A stretch of DNA of 64,000 nt from an uncultured Lachnospiraceae bacterium (GCA_910578845.1 CAJTSL010000011.1:1-64000); one strand, 5' to 3'; shown: positions 9,101 to 16,365, counted from the first letter of the stretch. Notes: generated from the sequence alone by a model not told the origin. Translations and numbers: made by a program.

Positions 9101-11583
9101 CTATATGAAAAAACTACTCTTGCCAATTCCGAGCAATTGGCAAACGTTCCCATCTCAATCGTATTTATTTTCCTAGGAATGACAATTTCTTTCAGTTGCT
9201 TACAGCCTTCAAATACACAACGTCCAATACTGTCCACTGATTCTGGGATAATCACTTCTACAAGCGATATACATCCTTTGAATGCATTATCCTGAATGGT
9301 GAGAATAGACGGCTCGTTTCCTCTCTTATCGCTTGGCAAAGCACTGGTAAGACGGCTGCATCCGGCAAAAGCGCTTAAGCCGATTGTCTCCAAAGATGCC
9401 GGGAATACTATCGTTTCCAGTCTCTTACAGTCCCGGAAAGCCCCTGCCTCTATTCTCAAAATATGATTGTGCAGGCTGACATTTTTAAGGAAACGGCAAT
9501 TTCTAAAAGTATTCTTCTTCACATAGGTAAGCCCTACTGGATATGCAATAGATTCAATATGGCTAATCCATGAAGCATTCTCTATTATGTCTTGATGGTC
9601 ATTGTACAGTTTATTCGTAAATTCAATAGCTTCAAAAAAATATTTTCTATAAATGGACTCAAAAAATGATTTCACAATTTCTTCATGAAATTGTGTTAAT
9701 ATTTGCAAACACCAATATTCACCGACAAGATCCGGTTCCACTGCTGTAATATTCTGTCCGTCATTATGTAAATAATCGGTTTCTTCAAGCAGCCATTCCA
9801 AGCCTTCCCTGTTTACATCGAAAGTTTCCCCAACAAAATCATACACATCATCCACTGCTATGCTTTCCACATAAGTAGCCAGCGTTATCGCATAAAGAAG
9901 AGCATCCCCATAAACGGATTTATCTTGACAGGGAAATCCTATCTGCCTGACCGCGCTGTCAATCCGTCGCATTTCTTTTCCAATGATATATCCAAGAGCT
10001 GTCAATTTATCCCATTTATCCAATGACTCCCCAGCGCACCACGCATCTGCGATAATCAATGCATACAGCGGCCTTTTTCCGTCCGGATCTATGTCAAGAA
10101 GAGTCTCTAATATCCTATTTTCATCGTCAACGCTAAGAGTTTTATTAAGTGCCAGTTGCTTTTGATAAACACTGATATAATCTCGTACAATAAGGCGCAA
10201 CGCCTCATTATCTAGCGAAGCAATCTCAATCATGCCATCATCCCTGCCATTTTCATTAGCATCCTGTGACGAATACAAATACCCCTTAACCGCAGATTCA
10301 TCCTGCACTAAATCTTCCAAGTCTTCCGCATTCCGTTCAATCAGGATAATCCTAATCTTATATTGGGAAAATTGTCCGGATTCCTGAATTAATCTCATAA
10401 ACTCTTCAATATCTTCTATCACATATTTCACATAATCCAGACAAATCAGCACATTATACGGAAGATTTGTTACATCTAAGTTTGGATATTTCAGCCAGCT
10501 ATTGGCATGGCATGGCAACTGCGTAAACCACCCAAGTTCTTCCATTTCTCTACAAAATTCGTATGCCAGACGAGTTTTGCCACAACCGCCTTTCCCGCAT
10601 ATCGCTGTCCATTTCAAATAACCTGGCGCTATACAAAAGTCATGCAAATATTTCATTTCCTTTTCCCGCCCTTGAAGCGAGATCAGGTTCGCATCATACA
10701 TAAACCGCCTTCCAAGGTCATTTTCACTGATTACAATCGGTTGATAGATTCTGCGCTCAACCTTTTTCATATCTTTTCCAACGGATTCTAAATACAGCTT
10801 GATGAACATATTCTCTATCTCGCTTACATGCACGATACGGTTAAGAAAATCTTCCTCTTTCATCCTCATTATAAATTTGCCGATAATCCGTTCCATGATG
10901 ACCTCCGAATATTTTAGGTCATTCTCCTCACATAATTGCCTGGCTAATTTTTCATTTTCCTTCCATATTTCCTCTCCTGTTTTCTCCCCGAAGTTCCATT
11001 CGATTAAATCGAAAAAAGCCTTCCACTCTTCGTAGGTTACCGCGTCCCATATTTCCTCATAAGCGCTTATGTCTTTTACATGTTTCTCGTACTGTTTTAT
11101 ATAATATTCTTTCAAAACTGGAAGCACAAACGGCAAAGCGCTATCATAATCTTTGTCTATTAACAATTGCAATAGCGGCTTCTTAGGCAATTTCGTATCG
11201 TTACCCTTAAATGCACCTGCCTGCTTTTCTTTCACAATAGGAGCATTCGTATAAAATACAAATTGTATGTTTTCAGAAGATTCACATATGCCACGCCAAT
11301 TATCAAAGAAAATCCGCAACGTATTCTTAATTTGCTCATTATTCACCGAAAAGCCAACTGCATACTCTTTGTCCTGCTCTGTCACATAATTGGCCTTTTC
11401 CTTACCGATTCCCACTTCCAAAACATCATCAATGTGCTCCATAGTGAAGAATACACATTTCTTATCATCTAATGTCGCTCGCAACAATCTCCATATTACC
11501 CTTGCTTCCTGTAATCCCAGTCCTTTCAACATAGATTTTGCATCTGTATTTATTTTCTTAATCTTTTGTGAATTGCTATACAT
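6124..11583 (-). CDS. NLR-like protein: Cap4/DUF4297-like domain, STAND ATPase and BspA-type leucine-rich repeats
   Basis: 1819 residues, GGAGG ribosome site, own promoter. Residues ~1-170 look like the DUF4297/Cap4-type nuclease fold: EHIDDV (49-54), then EQDK (69-72), which could be the D...QxK metal site, then FVFYTNAP (108-114). Residues ~300-650 form a STAND ATPase: Walker A GKGGCGKT (330-337), Walker B VLICLDY (378-384), sensor-like IILIERN (412-418), and the PDLVGEYW motif found at the end of the helical part of AVAST-type ATPases. Residues ~690-1790 are about 45 BspA/LRR_5 repeats of ~23 residues (AFxxCxxLxxIxLPxxLxxIG). Two of these blocks are re-started by related GFVF...FLxxY inserts. 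There is no signal peptide, unlike surface BspA proteins, so it is cytosolic. By analogy with Avs/bNACHT proteins it may sense phage and cleave DNA. The ATPase and LRR assignments are firm; the nuclease is a motif-level inference. AT-richer than its neighbours. Confidence 0.75.
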   Translation of the reverse strand: MYSNSQKIKKINTDAKSMLKGLGLQEARVIWRLLRATLDDKKCVFFTMEHIDDVLEVGIGKEKANYVTEQDKEYAVGFSVNNEQIKNTLRIFFDNWRGICESSENIQFVFYTNAPIVKEKQAGAFKGNDTKLPKKPLLQLLIDKDYDSALPFVLPVLKEYYIKQYEKHVKDISAYEEIWDAVTYEEWKAFFDLIEWNFGEKTGEEIWKENEKLARQLCEENDLKYSEVIMERIIGKFIMRMKEEDFLNRIVHVSEIENMFIKLYLESVGKDMKKVERRIYQPIVISENDLGRRFMYDANLISLQGREKEMKYLHDFCIAPGYLKWTAICGKGGCGKTRLAYEFCREMEELGWFTQLPCHANSWLKYPNLDVTNLPYNVLICLDYVKYVIEDIEEFMRLIQESGQFSQYKIRIILIERNAEDLEDLVQDESAVKGYLYSSQDANENGRDDGMIEIASLDNEALRLIVRDYISVYQKQLALNKTLSVDDENRILETLLDIDPDGKRPLYALIIADAWCAGESLDKWDKLTALGYIIGKEMRRIDSAVRQIGFPCQDKSVYGDALLYAITLATYVESIAVDDVYDFVGETFDVNREGLEWLLEETDYLHNDGQNITAVEPDLVGEYWCLQILTQFHEEIVKSFFESIYRKYFFEAIEFTNKLYNDHQDIIENASWISHIESIAYPVGLTYVKKNTFRNCRFLKNVSLHNHILRIEAGAFRDCKRLETIVFPASLETIGLSAFAGCSRLTSALPSDKRGNEPSILTIQDNAFKGCISLVEVIIPESVDSIGRCVFEGCKQLKEIVIPRKINTIEMGTFANCSELARVVFSYRAQDNRIVLHSKAFWRCAKLCELKDYGRISYIGEKAFGNCESLSNLSFSSQLKRIGKGAFSDCIRLTEADFSACEIDRFSDQMFYNCVQLACVHLPESLREIGAEAFYNCRQLLHTKLPNGVKKIGSYAFGNCISLKRLELPCADVKVKDHAISGCQNITFETIQNIPDGRKEFCGFVFSAITEKEIAFLTTYATQSYVRVPDSVMQIGEKAFYMQRCLTQIQIPSSVKVIGNEAFKACNSLTAVDMNLNVISVIGKSAFEGCVSLERFKGQLRLKQIEDRAFKGCIALKKLIIAAPLNKIGEMAFTNCLNLRIYMTGRGLLSDTIGINAFLNCERMAFPINLNYLYQRKIPSNQLKLYGFVFRRVGKRELDFLSKYWNQENVVIPPTCIKFAGDSFRGNKTIKTIHVPYSISKLPCEAFADCPKLEIIRLPKGIKELPQKVFFNCGSLEQIVFEGFTINVIPDGVTIGMGAFSGCASLETLKLPHNLQVINAYTFCGCLSLREIDLPKGITHIRKSAFHSCAGLKTISIPNSLVDIDYCAFMGCSSLYRVNGLEKTQVSDLENDAFKECTSLEAICLPKALQRIGAGAFYSCHSLKSIELPMTLDEIGMSAFEECYKLRYIRIPPGVTRIEKFTFKYCSSLQQIDHFHRIEHIGTSAFYYCSSLRLFRMPKRVVDIGISAFAFCNSLEEIEIPGTVQELCNGLFEACTLLRKVRLPDHIKSIPPNCFKECQNLVDINLPVGLEKIGAGAFRNCYSYDTSTLPDSLVEIQASAFRLCDSLSEITLPKSINSIAVSAFGYCSNLQKIDFTVVKQVDNYAFINCTKLNEIPIQNIEKRIGIAAFQNCLALSNILFSQSITNIESAAFKGCSGIKRLRVPDSVKKIFGAVFRDNISLVEAELPESIGVIKKSAFRDCTALESVTMKSERIVIEKNVFRGCERLLDLEIPAGSFVRSSAFLDCPIKEYILSRKDITIIMDENMQQEEENEPVIEHA

Positions 11584-11604
11584 ATCGATCCTCCATATTG
11601 TTCA

Positions 11605-11633
11605 GCTATACAATCTTACTCGAATTGGTTCAA
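11605..11633 (-). promoter_or_regulatory. Sigma-A promoter of the NLR-like gene
   Basis: TTGAAC (11628-11633) and TATAGC (11605-11610) are separated by 17 bp, about 20 bases before the start codon on the minus strand. Three ATGGAG repeats lie just upstream. No other gene follows within 400 bp upstream, so the gene appears monocistronic. Confidence 0.5.
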
Positions 11634-12000
11634 GTATGGTTCGGAAGGCTCCATTTTTCTCCATGTTCTCCATTTTCTTTTTTCCGTTCCCTTTTGACAA
11701 CATTTTACCAAATAAGCATTGCATTATGCTTTCCATTACGACTAGTGCCCTTTACTAAATTCTGGCATCATTCAATAGATATATCCACGTAATATTATAA
11801 CAAATTCCTCCCCATATTGAAATAACATTGTTCTCTCCCCCATCAGTGCAAAACCCTTTCCTGCTTCTCATTTACCACAAAGCAAGACCGGCATCTGCTT
11901 CCTGTCTGCAAACGCCGGTCACACTATTTTATTTATTCTAATGTCTTCTATGGCTAAAACATTTTCTGGTACACATGCTCCCTGCTAGTCGCCACCGCGC
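11634..12000. other. Intergenic region between the hydrolase and NLR-like genes
   Basis: AT-rich, with no credible gene. It holds the upstream part of the NLR promoter region, the hairpin at 11886-11920 that would end the hydrolase transcript, and a 32-bp imperfect duplication of the hydrolase 3' end (about 11970-12030). Confidence 0.6.
11886..11920 (-). terminator. Terminator of the metallo-hydrolase gene
   Basis: GACCGGC and GCCGGTC form a perfect 7-bp stem downstream of the hydrolase stop. On the minus strand the following tract is only TTGCTTT, so termination may be partial; on the plus strand the stem is followed by ACACTATTTTATTTA. Confidence 0.5.
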
Positions 12001-12930
12001 CTAAACATGCTCCCTGCTAATCACCACTGCTGCAAAATCAGGATCCATAAAATTTGCCATGGTCTTCCCGGCTCTTATGCACACTCTTGCTTTTGCATCC
12101 GGCACCAACGGCGACTGAAAGGCTTCACCTTTCTCATAGTCAAGGGTTTCCGCCGCATCTTTATAATATTTCACCGTTTCTTTCGCCACCGGCATATGGT
12201 TATGGCTCTGGAACATCTGGATAAAGTCTATCCCCTCTACTTTCTCTATCGTCTCTATATATTCCGAAAGCATTGTCGCCTCTGGCGAGAACAGCCATAG
12301 ATAACTATTGATGGCATCCCCTACATAGAGAAGCTTTTTCTCCCGGTAATACAGCGCAATGCTCCCTCTCGTATGCCCGGGCAATTCAATCACTTCCAGA
12401 GTGATTCCCCCAAGCGCGAACACATCCCCTTCCCTGACGGGACATAGCTTACCGTATCCTGCGCTGCAATAAGCTTCCTCATCGAAATCACCGGGAAGTA
12501 TGCTATATTCCTGCTTTGTAACATAATCAACCGTATGCCTTGCCCCTTCTGCCGCCCCGCGTCTCATTTCCTTTGCATTATGCGCCTTACAGAGCGGGAT
12601 GTCCTTTTCATGAATATAAATCTCTTCCTCAAACTGGCAATTTCCACATGTATGGTCTATGTGCCCATGGGAATTAACAACATAAAGAGGTTTGTCCGTA
12701 ACCTTCTTCACCGCATCCTTAAGGTTCCCGTAGCCGTATCCGGTGTCAAAAAGCAACGCTTTTTCTTCCCCGACGAAGAGATCCATGAACACCCTCTCCG
12801 GGCTCCCGATCCTGAAAACTCCCGGCGAAAGTTCGTTAACCTCATAGTAGGTGTCCGCCATCAGGCAACGATCCTCTAACGTGTTAGCCTCAAGTTTTTC
12901 CTTTTCATTAACATGATCCTCTTTTTCCAT
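12001..12930 (-). CDS. Metallo-beta-lactamase-fold hydrolase
   Basis: 309 residues from the ATG at 12930, chosen because AAGGAGG sits 6 bases before it; an in-frame start 24 bases further upstream has no such site. The metal-binding signature HGHIDH (near residue 88), LPGHTRGSIALY (third-His region) and VGDAINSY (bridging Asp) are all present, and FQSHNH supplies the last His. The fold covers glyoxalase II, lactonases and many uncharacterised hydrolases, so the substrate is open. It follows the methyltransferase gene by 26 bp. The 3' end is odd: the sequence encoding SREHV plus the stop is repeated 32 bp further on in another frame, which suggests that a small duplication truncated the original C-terminus. 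Confidence 0.8.
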   Translation of the reverse strand: MEKEDHVNEKEKLEANTLEDRCLMADTYYEVNELSPGVFRIGSPERVFMDLFVGEEKALLFDTGYGYGNLKDAVKKVTDKPLYVVNSHGHIDHTCGNCQFEEEIYIHEKDIPLCKAHNAKEMRRGAAEGARHTVDYVTKQEYSILPGDFDEEAYCSAGYGKLCPVREGDVFALGGITLEVIELPGHTRGSIALYYREKKLLYVGDAINSYLWLFSPEATMLSEYIETIEKVEGIDFIQMFQSHNHMPVAKETVKYYKDAAETLDYEKGEAFQSPLVPDAKARVCIRAGKTMANFMDPDFAAVVISREHV

Positions 12931-12956
12931 ATGTAACCTCCTTCTTGCCTGCAAAA

Positions 12957-13685
12957 CTATTTTTTATTGGCTTTCACCAATAACATCATCGGCCTGCGCA
13001 GTTCGTCTTTCATGCCCGGAATGCCCATCATTTCTTTAGGCGGTTTCGCCTCCTCCACAGCTTCAATCACAAAACCATGATGCAATAGCCCCATCAATAT
13101 TTGTGTGAGCGTATGGTGCTGCTTAACCACATTACATCCCAAAAAGCATGTGCTTCGTTCTCCCGGAATAAAATAATCATCAACCGGCCAATATTGAGGC
13201 TTTCCGTCTTCCGTATAAATCCAGTCCTGCCCAACTCCTGCGGTAAAAACGGGATGTTCCATATTGAAAATAAATACGCCGCCCGTTTTCAGTGTTCTAT
13301 ATACCTTATGGAAGATCTCCTCAATATTCCCAATATAGTGCAAAGCCAGATTAGAAACGACACAGTCCCACATATTTTCCGGGAATTCATATTCTTCCAT
13401 GCCACAGACACGGTACTCAATCTGTTCTTTCGCGTTACGCTCTTTTGCTTCTGCGATCATTTTCTGGCTCAAATCAATCCCTAGTACCTGTACTGCTCCT
13501 TGCTCTGCAGCAAACTTGCAATGCCATCCATAGCCGCATCCCAGATCAAGTACTGTTTTCCCTTCAAGCGGGGGAAAGAGAGGCTTTAACTGGTGCCATT
13601 CTCCGGCAGCGCTCAAACCGTTCCTACTACGGGGCATTTTCGCATATTCCTCAAAAAACTGCGCATCATCGTATTCATTCTTCAC
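12957..13685 (-). CDS. Class I SAM-dependent methyltransferase
   Basis: 242 residues starting at a GTG preceded by AGGAGG. Motif I VLDLGCGYGWHC (near residue 45), the acidic residue ending strand 2 (GIDLS), and WDCVVSNLALHYI (motif IV) followed by LKTGGVFIFNMEHP define a class I methyltransferase of the UbiE/small-molecule type. The mid-protein insert with YWPVDDYF is typical of small-molecule rather than RNA methylases. The acceptor is unknown. It is the first gene of a two-gene unit with the metallo-hydrolase. Confidence 0.85.
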   Translation of the reverse strand: MKNEYDDAQFFEEYAKMPRSRNGLSAAGEWHQLKPLFPPLEGKTVLDLGCGYGWHCKFAAEQGAVQVLGIDLSQKMIAEAKERNAKEQIEYRVCGMEEYEFPENMWDCVVSNLALHYIGNIEEIFHKVYRTLKTGGVFIFNMEHPVFTAGVGQDWIYTEDGKPQYWPVDDYFIPGERSTCFLGCNVVKQHHTLTQILMGLLHHGFVIEAVEEAKPPKEMMGIPGMKDELRRPMMLLVKANKK

Positions 13686-13762
13686 AGCTAATCGCCCTCC
13701 TGCTTAAGCATATCTTGCTAACTATTGTACCATATCCATTGGCACGTTGGAAGTTCAAGCTT

Positions 13763-14203
13763 CTATAACCCGAATAGTGCTCCTACAATCATCAACACTG
13801 TACAGATCAATGAGAACAACATCCCTACAATGGTTAAGCTAATATGCAATTTATTCCTCATATGCTTTTTCTGGAACATAAGAGAGACTATCCCTATTAT
13901 CCATCCAAAAATGGGAGGAAAAGATAAATACGTTAATATTCCCGCACGCATTTTGTCATAACCTGCATCCTCCTTGGCTGCTGATAAATTCACGTCCATC
14001 TGCTCTAACTCATCCTTCAGAAGATAGTCCAGGGAACAGCCGAATATTTTACCGATCCTGATCAATTTCTCTGTATCCGGGTATGCATCATCGCGTTCCC
14101 ATTTGGAAACGGATTGCCTTGATACCTTTAAAATCTCCGCAAACTGTTCCTGTGTTAAATTCTGCTCTTTACGCAGCTTCGTTATTTTTTCTCCTATTGT
14201 CAT
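13763..14203 (-). CDS. XRE-family regulator with two membrane segments
   Basis: 146 residues from the ATG at 14203, set by AAGGAGG upstream. Residues 1-60 form a Cro/CI helix-turn-helix (LTQEQFAEILKVSRQSVSKW). The C-terminal half has two hydrophobic helices (about 85-105 and 120-143), so the DNA-binding domain is tethered to the membrane. The domain order is the same as in the regulator at 28835-29305. Two GGTTGCAA direct repeats 23 bp apart lie upstream (about 14273-14310) and could be its own operator. Regulated genes unknown. Confidence 0.8.
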   Translation of the reverse strand: MTIGEKITKLRKEQNLTQEQFAEILKVSRQSVSKWERDDAYPDTEKLIRIGKIFGCSLDYLLKDELEQMDVNLSAAKEDAGYDKMRAGILTYLSFPPIFGWIIGIVSLMFQKKHMRNKLHISLTIVGMLFSLICTVLMIVGALFGL

Positions 14204-14717
14204 ATGGCGTAGCCTCCTTGTAATTGATAAGCACATTTTAGAATATAAGGCTGTTTTTTTATACCAATTATAGGTTGCAAAATGAAAATCCCCGGTTGCA
14301 ATTCGTGAATGATACGCTGTTTCAGGGTAATAAAATAGCGGTAAAACTGCAATAGATTTACCGCCAGCCTGGTATTGTCTGATTTCCATGAAAAATATTT
14401 AAAAACTGGAATTCTGATAAGACACTTTTTATAGTAGTTATTAATTATTATATCTTATCTGCAAAATGTCCGCAAATCCTTGAAAATGCTAAATTTATAG
14501 TAAGTGAGTTTGCCCTTAGACATTCCCTTGTGTTATATCCTTTTCCCAAGCCATTTCAGGAAATGGCTCTTGTTACGAACCCTCATAAGGGCAAAATAAG
14601 GGAAAGAAAAACCTGTAACAAATTATAACATGAAATGAACCAGGCAGGAAGAACTGATTGGAATGCTTTCTTAAATTTCTCCGAAAATTCAATTAGTAAA
14701 GGAAGGACTGATAAGAT
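14204..14717. other. Intergenic region with possible operators and RNA structure
   Basis: Between the divergent XRE gene and a small plus-strand gene. It contains two GGTTGCAA repeats near the XRE gene. At 14512-14592, GCCCTTA pairs with TAAGGGC around an inner GCCATTT/AAATGGC hairpin (14550-14567). A possible promoter TTGCCC-17-TTATAT (14510-14538) overlaps the outer left arm, so either the promoter or the outer stem is real, not necessarily both. No known riboswitch class was recognised. Confidence 0.4.
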
Positions 14718-14957
14718 ATGAAATTCATATATGCTGAATACAATGAGAAGCACAACAGCATTGATATAACCACCTTTGACGGGTATCTCCTGCGGATTGA
14801 CTGCAACAAGGCTGAAGATGGATTAAGGACTACTCCCTGCTCTCAATGTGCCTTAGATGCATTAGCAATAAATGAGCCATTTGAATATGCTCGCCTCTAC
14901 CTTGAGGGAAATATGCAGATGTGGGTTGACGCGGAAGATTCTTTAGAATTGTGGTAA
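14718..14957 (+). CDS. Small conserved protein of unknown function (DUF6061-like)
   Basis: 79 residues, start supported by AAGGAAGG. It is acidic, with an extended beta-rich start (FIYAEYNEKHNS, then TFDGYLLRID) and a conserved-looking PCSQCALDALA with two cysteines, followed by EYARLYLEGNMQMWVDAED. It resembles small Firmicutes proteins that I recall as DUF6061; no function is known to me. It is isolated on the plus strand behind a structured leader and ends 18 bp from the convergent toxin remnant. Confidence 0.65.
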   Translation: MKFIYAEYNEKHNSIDITTFDGYLLRIDCNKAEDGLRTTPCSQCALDALAINEPFEYARLYLEGNMQMWVDAEDSLELW

Positions 14958-14974
14958 TTCCTGTAAAGAAAGAT

Positions 14975-15511
14975 TCAGTCTGTGCCTCTCTTTATTTTTG
15001 AATTATATTTCTCACATTCTGATTCTAATTTAAGAAAATCCAGACAACGGTTTCTGCCTGAAAATGGTTCACTGGAAATGTACTTTTTATACAAGACATT
15101 TGCTTTATTACAGATTACTTCACTATTGATCCGACACCATTCTAATTCCTGAACGCACAATCGCTTATAATATTTGATGTTCTCCCTATCTCTTTTAAAA
15201 ATAGTTGTATCAACAAGCTGTAATTGTTCTTCTTCAATAGGTATCATTAGATTAAAATTCAGGACACCTAAAAGCTTCCCATTTATTTCAATCTTTGATA
15301 AATCCATAGAGTTCTTCATTTTTTTATGCTTTTCTTTTGGTGATGAAAGCGGTATACACTATTTATGAATACCACAAATAATAACAATTCCAACAAAAAC
15401 CCTGTTATCTTTTCCCGTCTGTGGCGAAACAGAAAGCACTTTATCATCTATATTATATAAATTACGGATATATTTCATATCCACCTTATATAAGTTAAAA
15501 TCTGTCTGCAT
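14975..15511 (-). pseudogene. ToxN/AbiQ-like type III toxin, interrupted by one in-frame stop
   Basis: Read from the ATG at 15511 (ribosome site GAGGAG), one frame runs 178 codons, the normal size for ToxN/AbiQ endoribonucleases (~170). It is broken only by TAG at codon 51 (15359-15361). The residues around it, GIHK-stop-CIPLSSPKEKHKKM, match the family pattern YFIPLSSPKxKHKKM, so a Tyr codon most likely became TAG. The downstream part keeps GVLNFNLMIP, the W/C-N-x-x-x-I segment (LEWCRINSEVI) and the C-terminal LYKKYIS...CLDFLKLESECEKY. An internal ATG at 15319 could give a C-terminal 114-residue piece, but it lacks the N-terminal part of the fold. The upstream promoter, hairpin RNA and terminator are in the expected type III order. 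Likely inactive, or a natural relic of an abortive-infection system. Confidence 0.7.
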
Positions 15512-15522
15512 ATTTCTCCTCG

Positions 15523-15555
15523 TAAAAAATGGCTATGCGTTTCCACATAGCCATT
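15523..15555 (-). terminator. Rho-independent terminator/attenuator between antitoxin RNA and toxin
   Basis: AATGGCTATG pairs perfectly with CATAGCCATT and is followed by a run of T, ending just before the toxin ribosome site. This is where type III systems place the terminator that sets the antitoxin:toxin ratio. Confidence 0.8.
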
Positions 15556-15622
15556 TGTGTAGTAACTCCATTAGAGTTGCTAACGCTTTTAGCAGTCCAC
15601 TTTACGGTAGGACTCACCACTA
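15556..15622 (-). ncRNA. Candidate type III antitoxin RNA (three abutting hairpins)
   Basis: Between promoter and terminator lie three stem-loops without gaps: AGTCC/GGACT (15594-15614), GCTAA/TTAGC (15579-15593, 15 nt) and AACTC/GAGTT (15564-15578, 15 nt). Type III antitoxins are short repeated RNAs that wrap the toxin. Here the primary sequence is not obviously repeated, but the 5-bp-stem units are regular. Function is inferred from position and from the toxin relic downstream. Confidence 0.5.
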
Positions 15623-15627
15623 ATAGT

Positions 15628-15655
15628 ATAATACCATATTTCTGAAAATAGTCAA
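15628..15655 (-). promoter_or_regulatory. Promoter of the type III toxin-antitoxin locus
   Basis: TTGACT (15650-15655) and TATTAT (15628-15633) are 16 bp apart on the minus strand, immediately before the hairpin RNA. Confidence 0.6.
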
Positions 15656-15695
15656 TCTTTTTTGCGTAAATACATAAAGTCTTCTTCTTTGCAAT

Positions 15696-15815
15696 TTATT
15701 TTAATCCATCTTTGATAGCATCGGCAGTATAAGATTGTGTATCAACAATTAGCTTCTCATCACTGGAAATAACTGCAATATCTGTTCCGTTGTCTTTCAA
15801 GTGTTCTATATTCAT
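15696..15815 (-). CDS. 39-residue protein resembling the N-terminus of DUF4180
   Basis: A short frame with a GGAGG ribosome site: it begins MNIEHLKDNGTDIAVISSDE and ends IKDGLK. The first ~30 residues follow the pattern of DUF4180 proteins (N-G-x-x-I-A-V-x-x-S-D-E-x-L-I-x-D-x-Q-S), which are ~110-120 residues, so this is probably a truncated relic rather than a complete small protein. It ends about 40 bp before the toxin-antitoxin promoter. Confidence 0.45.
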   Translation of the reverse strand: MNIEHLKDNGTDIAVISSDEKLIVDTQSYTADAIKDGLK

Positions 15816-15954
15816 AATAATCCTCCATTCTTGCTAACCTAATTTGCAGTACAAATTCCAGTTAAGAGTAGATTTTAAATACAAAACACTAAATTGTCAA
15901 GTCACTCCCAGAAAACGATTAACACTGCCAAAAAGATGTCAAAGCGCCCCCCGC

Positions 15955-16365
15955 TTACGGATGGTTCCCCGTTTCGTCACACCATCTGGCAATCTCCTCA
16001 ATAAGCGCCAAAGGAAGCGGTTTGTTGTATGGAAATTGTATCGTGCCTTTGCTTGTCTTATACTCTTTGAGCCGTTCGCCAAATTCCGCAACGGCCTCTG
16101 GTCCCGGATACAGACCGATATGCTTTTTAAATCCCGCAAAATGAATGATATTATGCCCATTCCAAAAGGTAGGCATGCTCCATGAAATCCTCTCTTTCGC
16201 TTCCGGCAGCGCCACATGCAACGTATCCCTTACTGCCTTCAAATACTGCCACGTCTCCTCCGGCTGCGCTGCTATATATTCATCTATTGTCTCCGGAGCC
16301 TTCCCACAATAATGGCTTTGCTCCTGCTTTTGAAAAGAACGCCCACATTTAGGACATGTCCACAT
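15955..16365 (-). CDS. DUF1801 protein with N-terminal zinc-ribbon
   Basis: 136 residues from the ATG at 16365, chosen because AAAGGAG lies just upstream; the longer in-frame start at 16425 lies inside an inserted repeat. Residues 1-22 carry CPKC...HYC, a small zinc-binding motif. The rest is the YdhG/DUF1801 fold with TIDEYIAAQP, ISWSMPTFW and HIGLYPGPEAVAEF. Members resemble frataxin-fold proteins, and their function is not established. Repeat element A was inserted about 35 bp upstream of its start and may have changed its promoter. Confidence 0.8.
   Translation of the reverse strand: MWTCPKCGRSFQKQEQSHYCGKAPETIDEYIAAQPEETWQYLKAVRDTLHVALPEAKERISWSMPTFWNGHNIIHFAGFKKHIGLYPGPEAVAEFGERLKEYKTSKGTIQFPYNKPLPLALIEEIARWCDETGNHP

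Noticed and set aside
11390..11792. Plus-strand frames opposite the NLR start
   Set aside because: No ribosome sites, cross the NLR promoter and are shadows of its coding strand.
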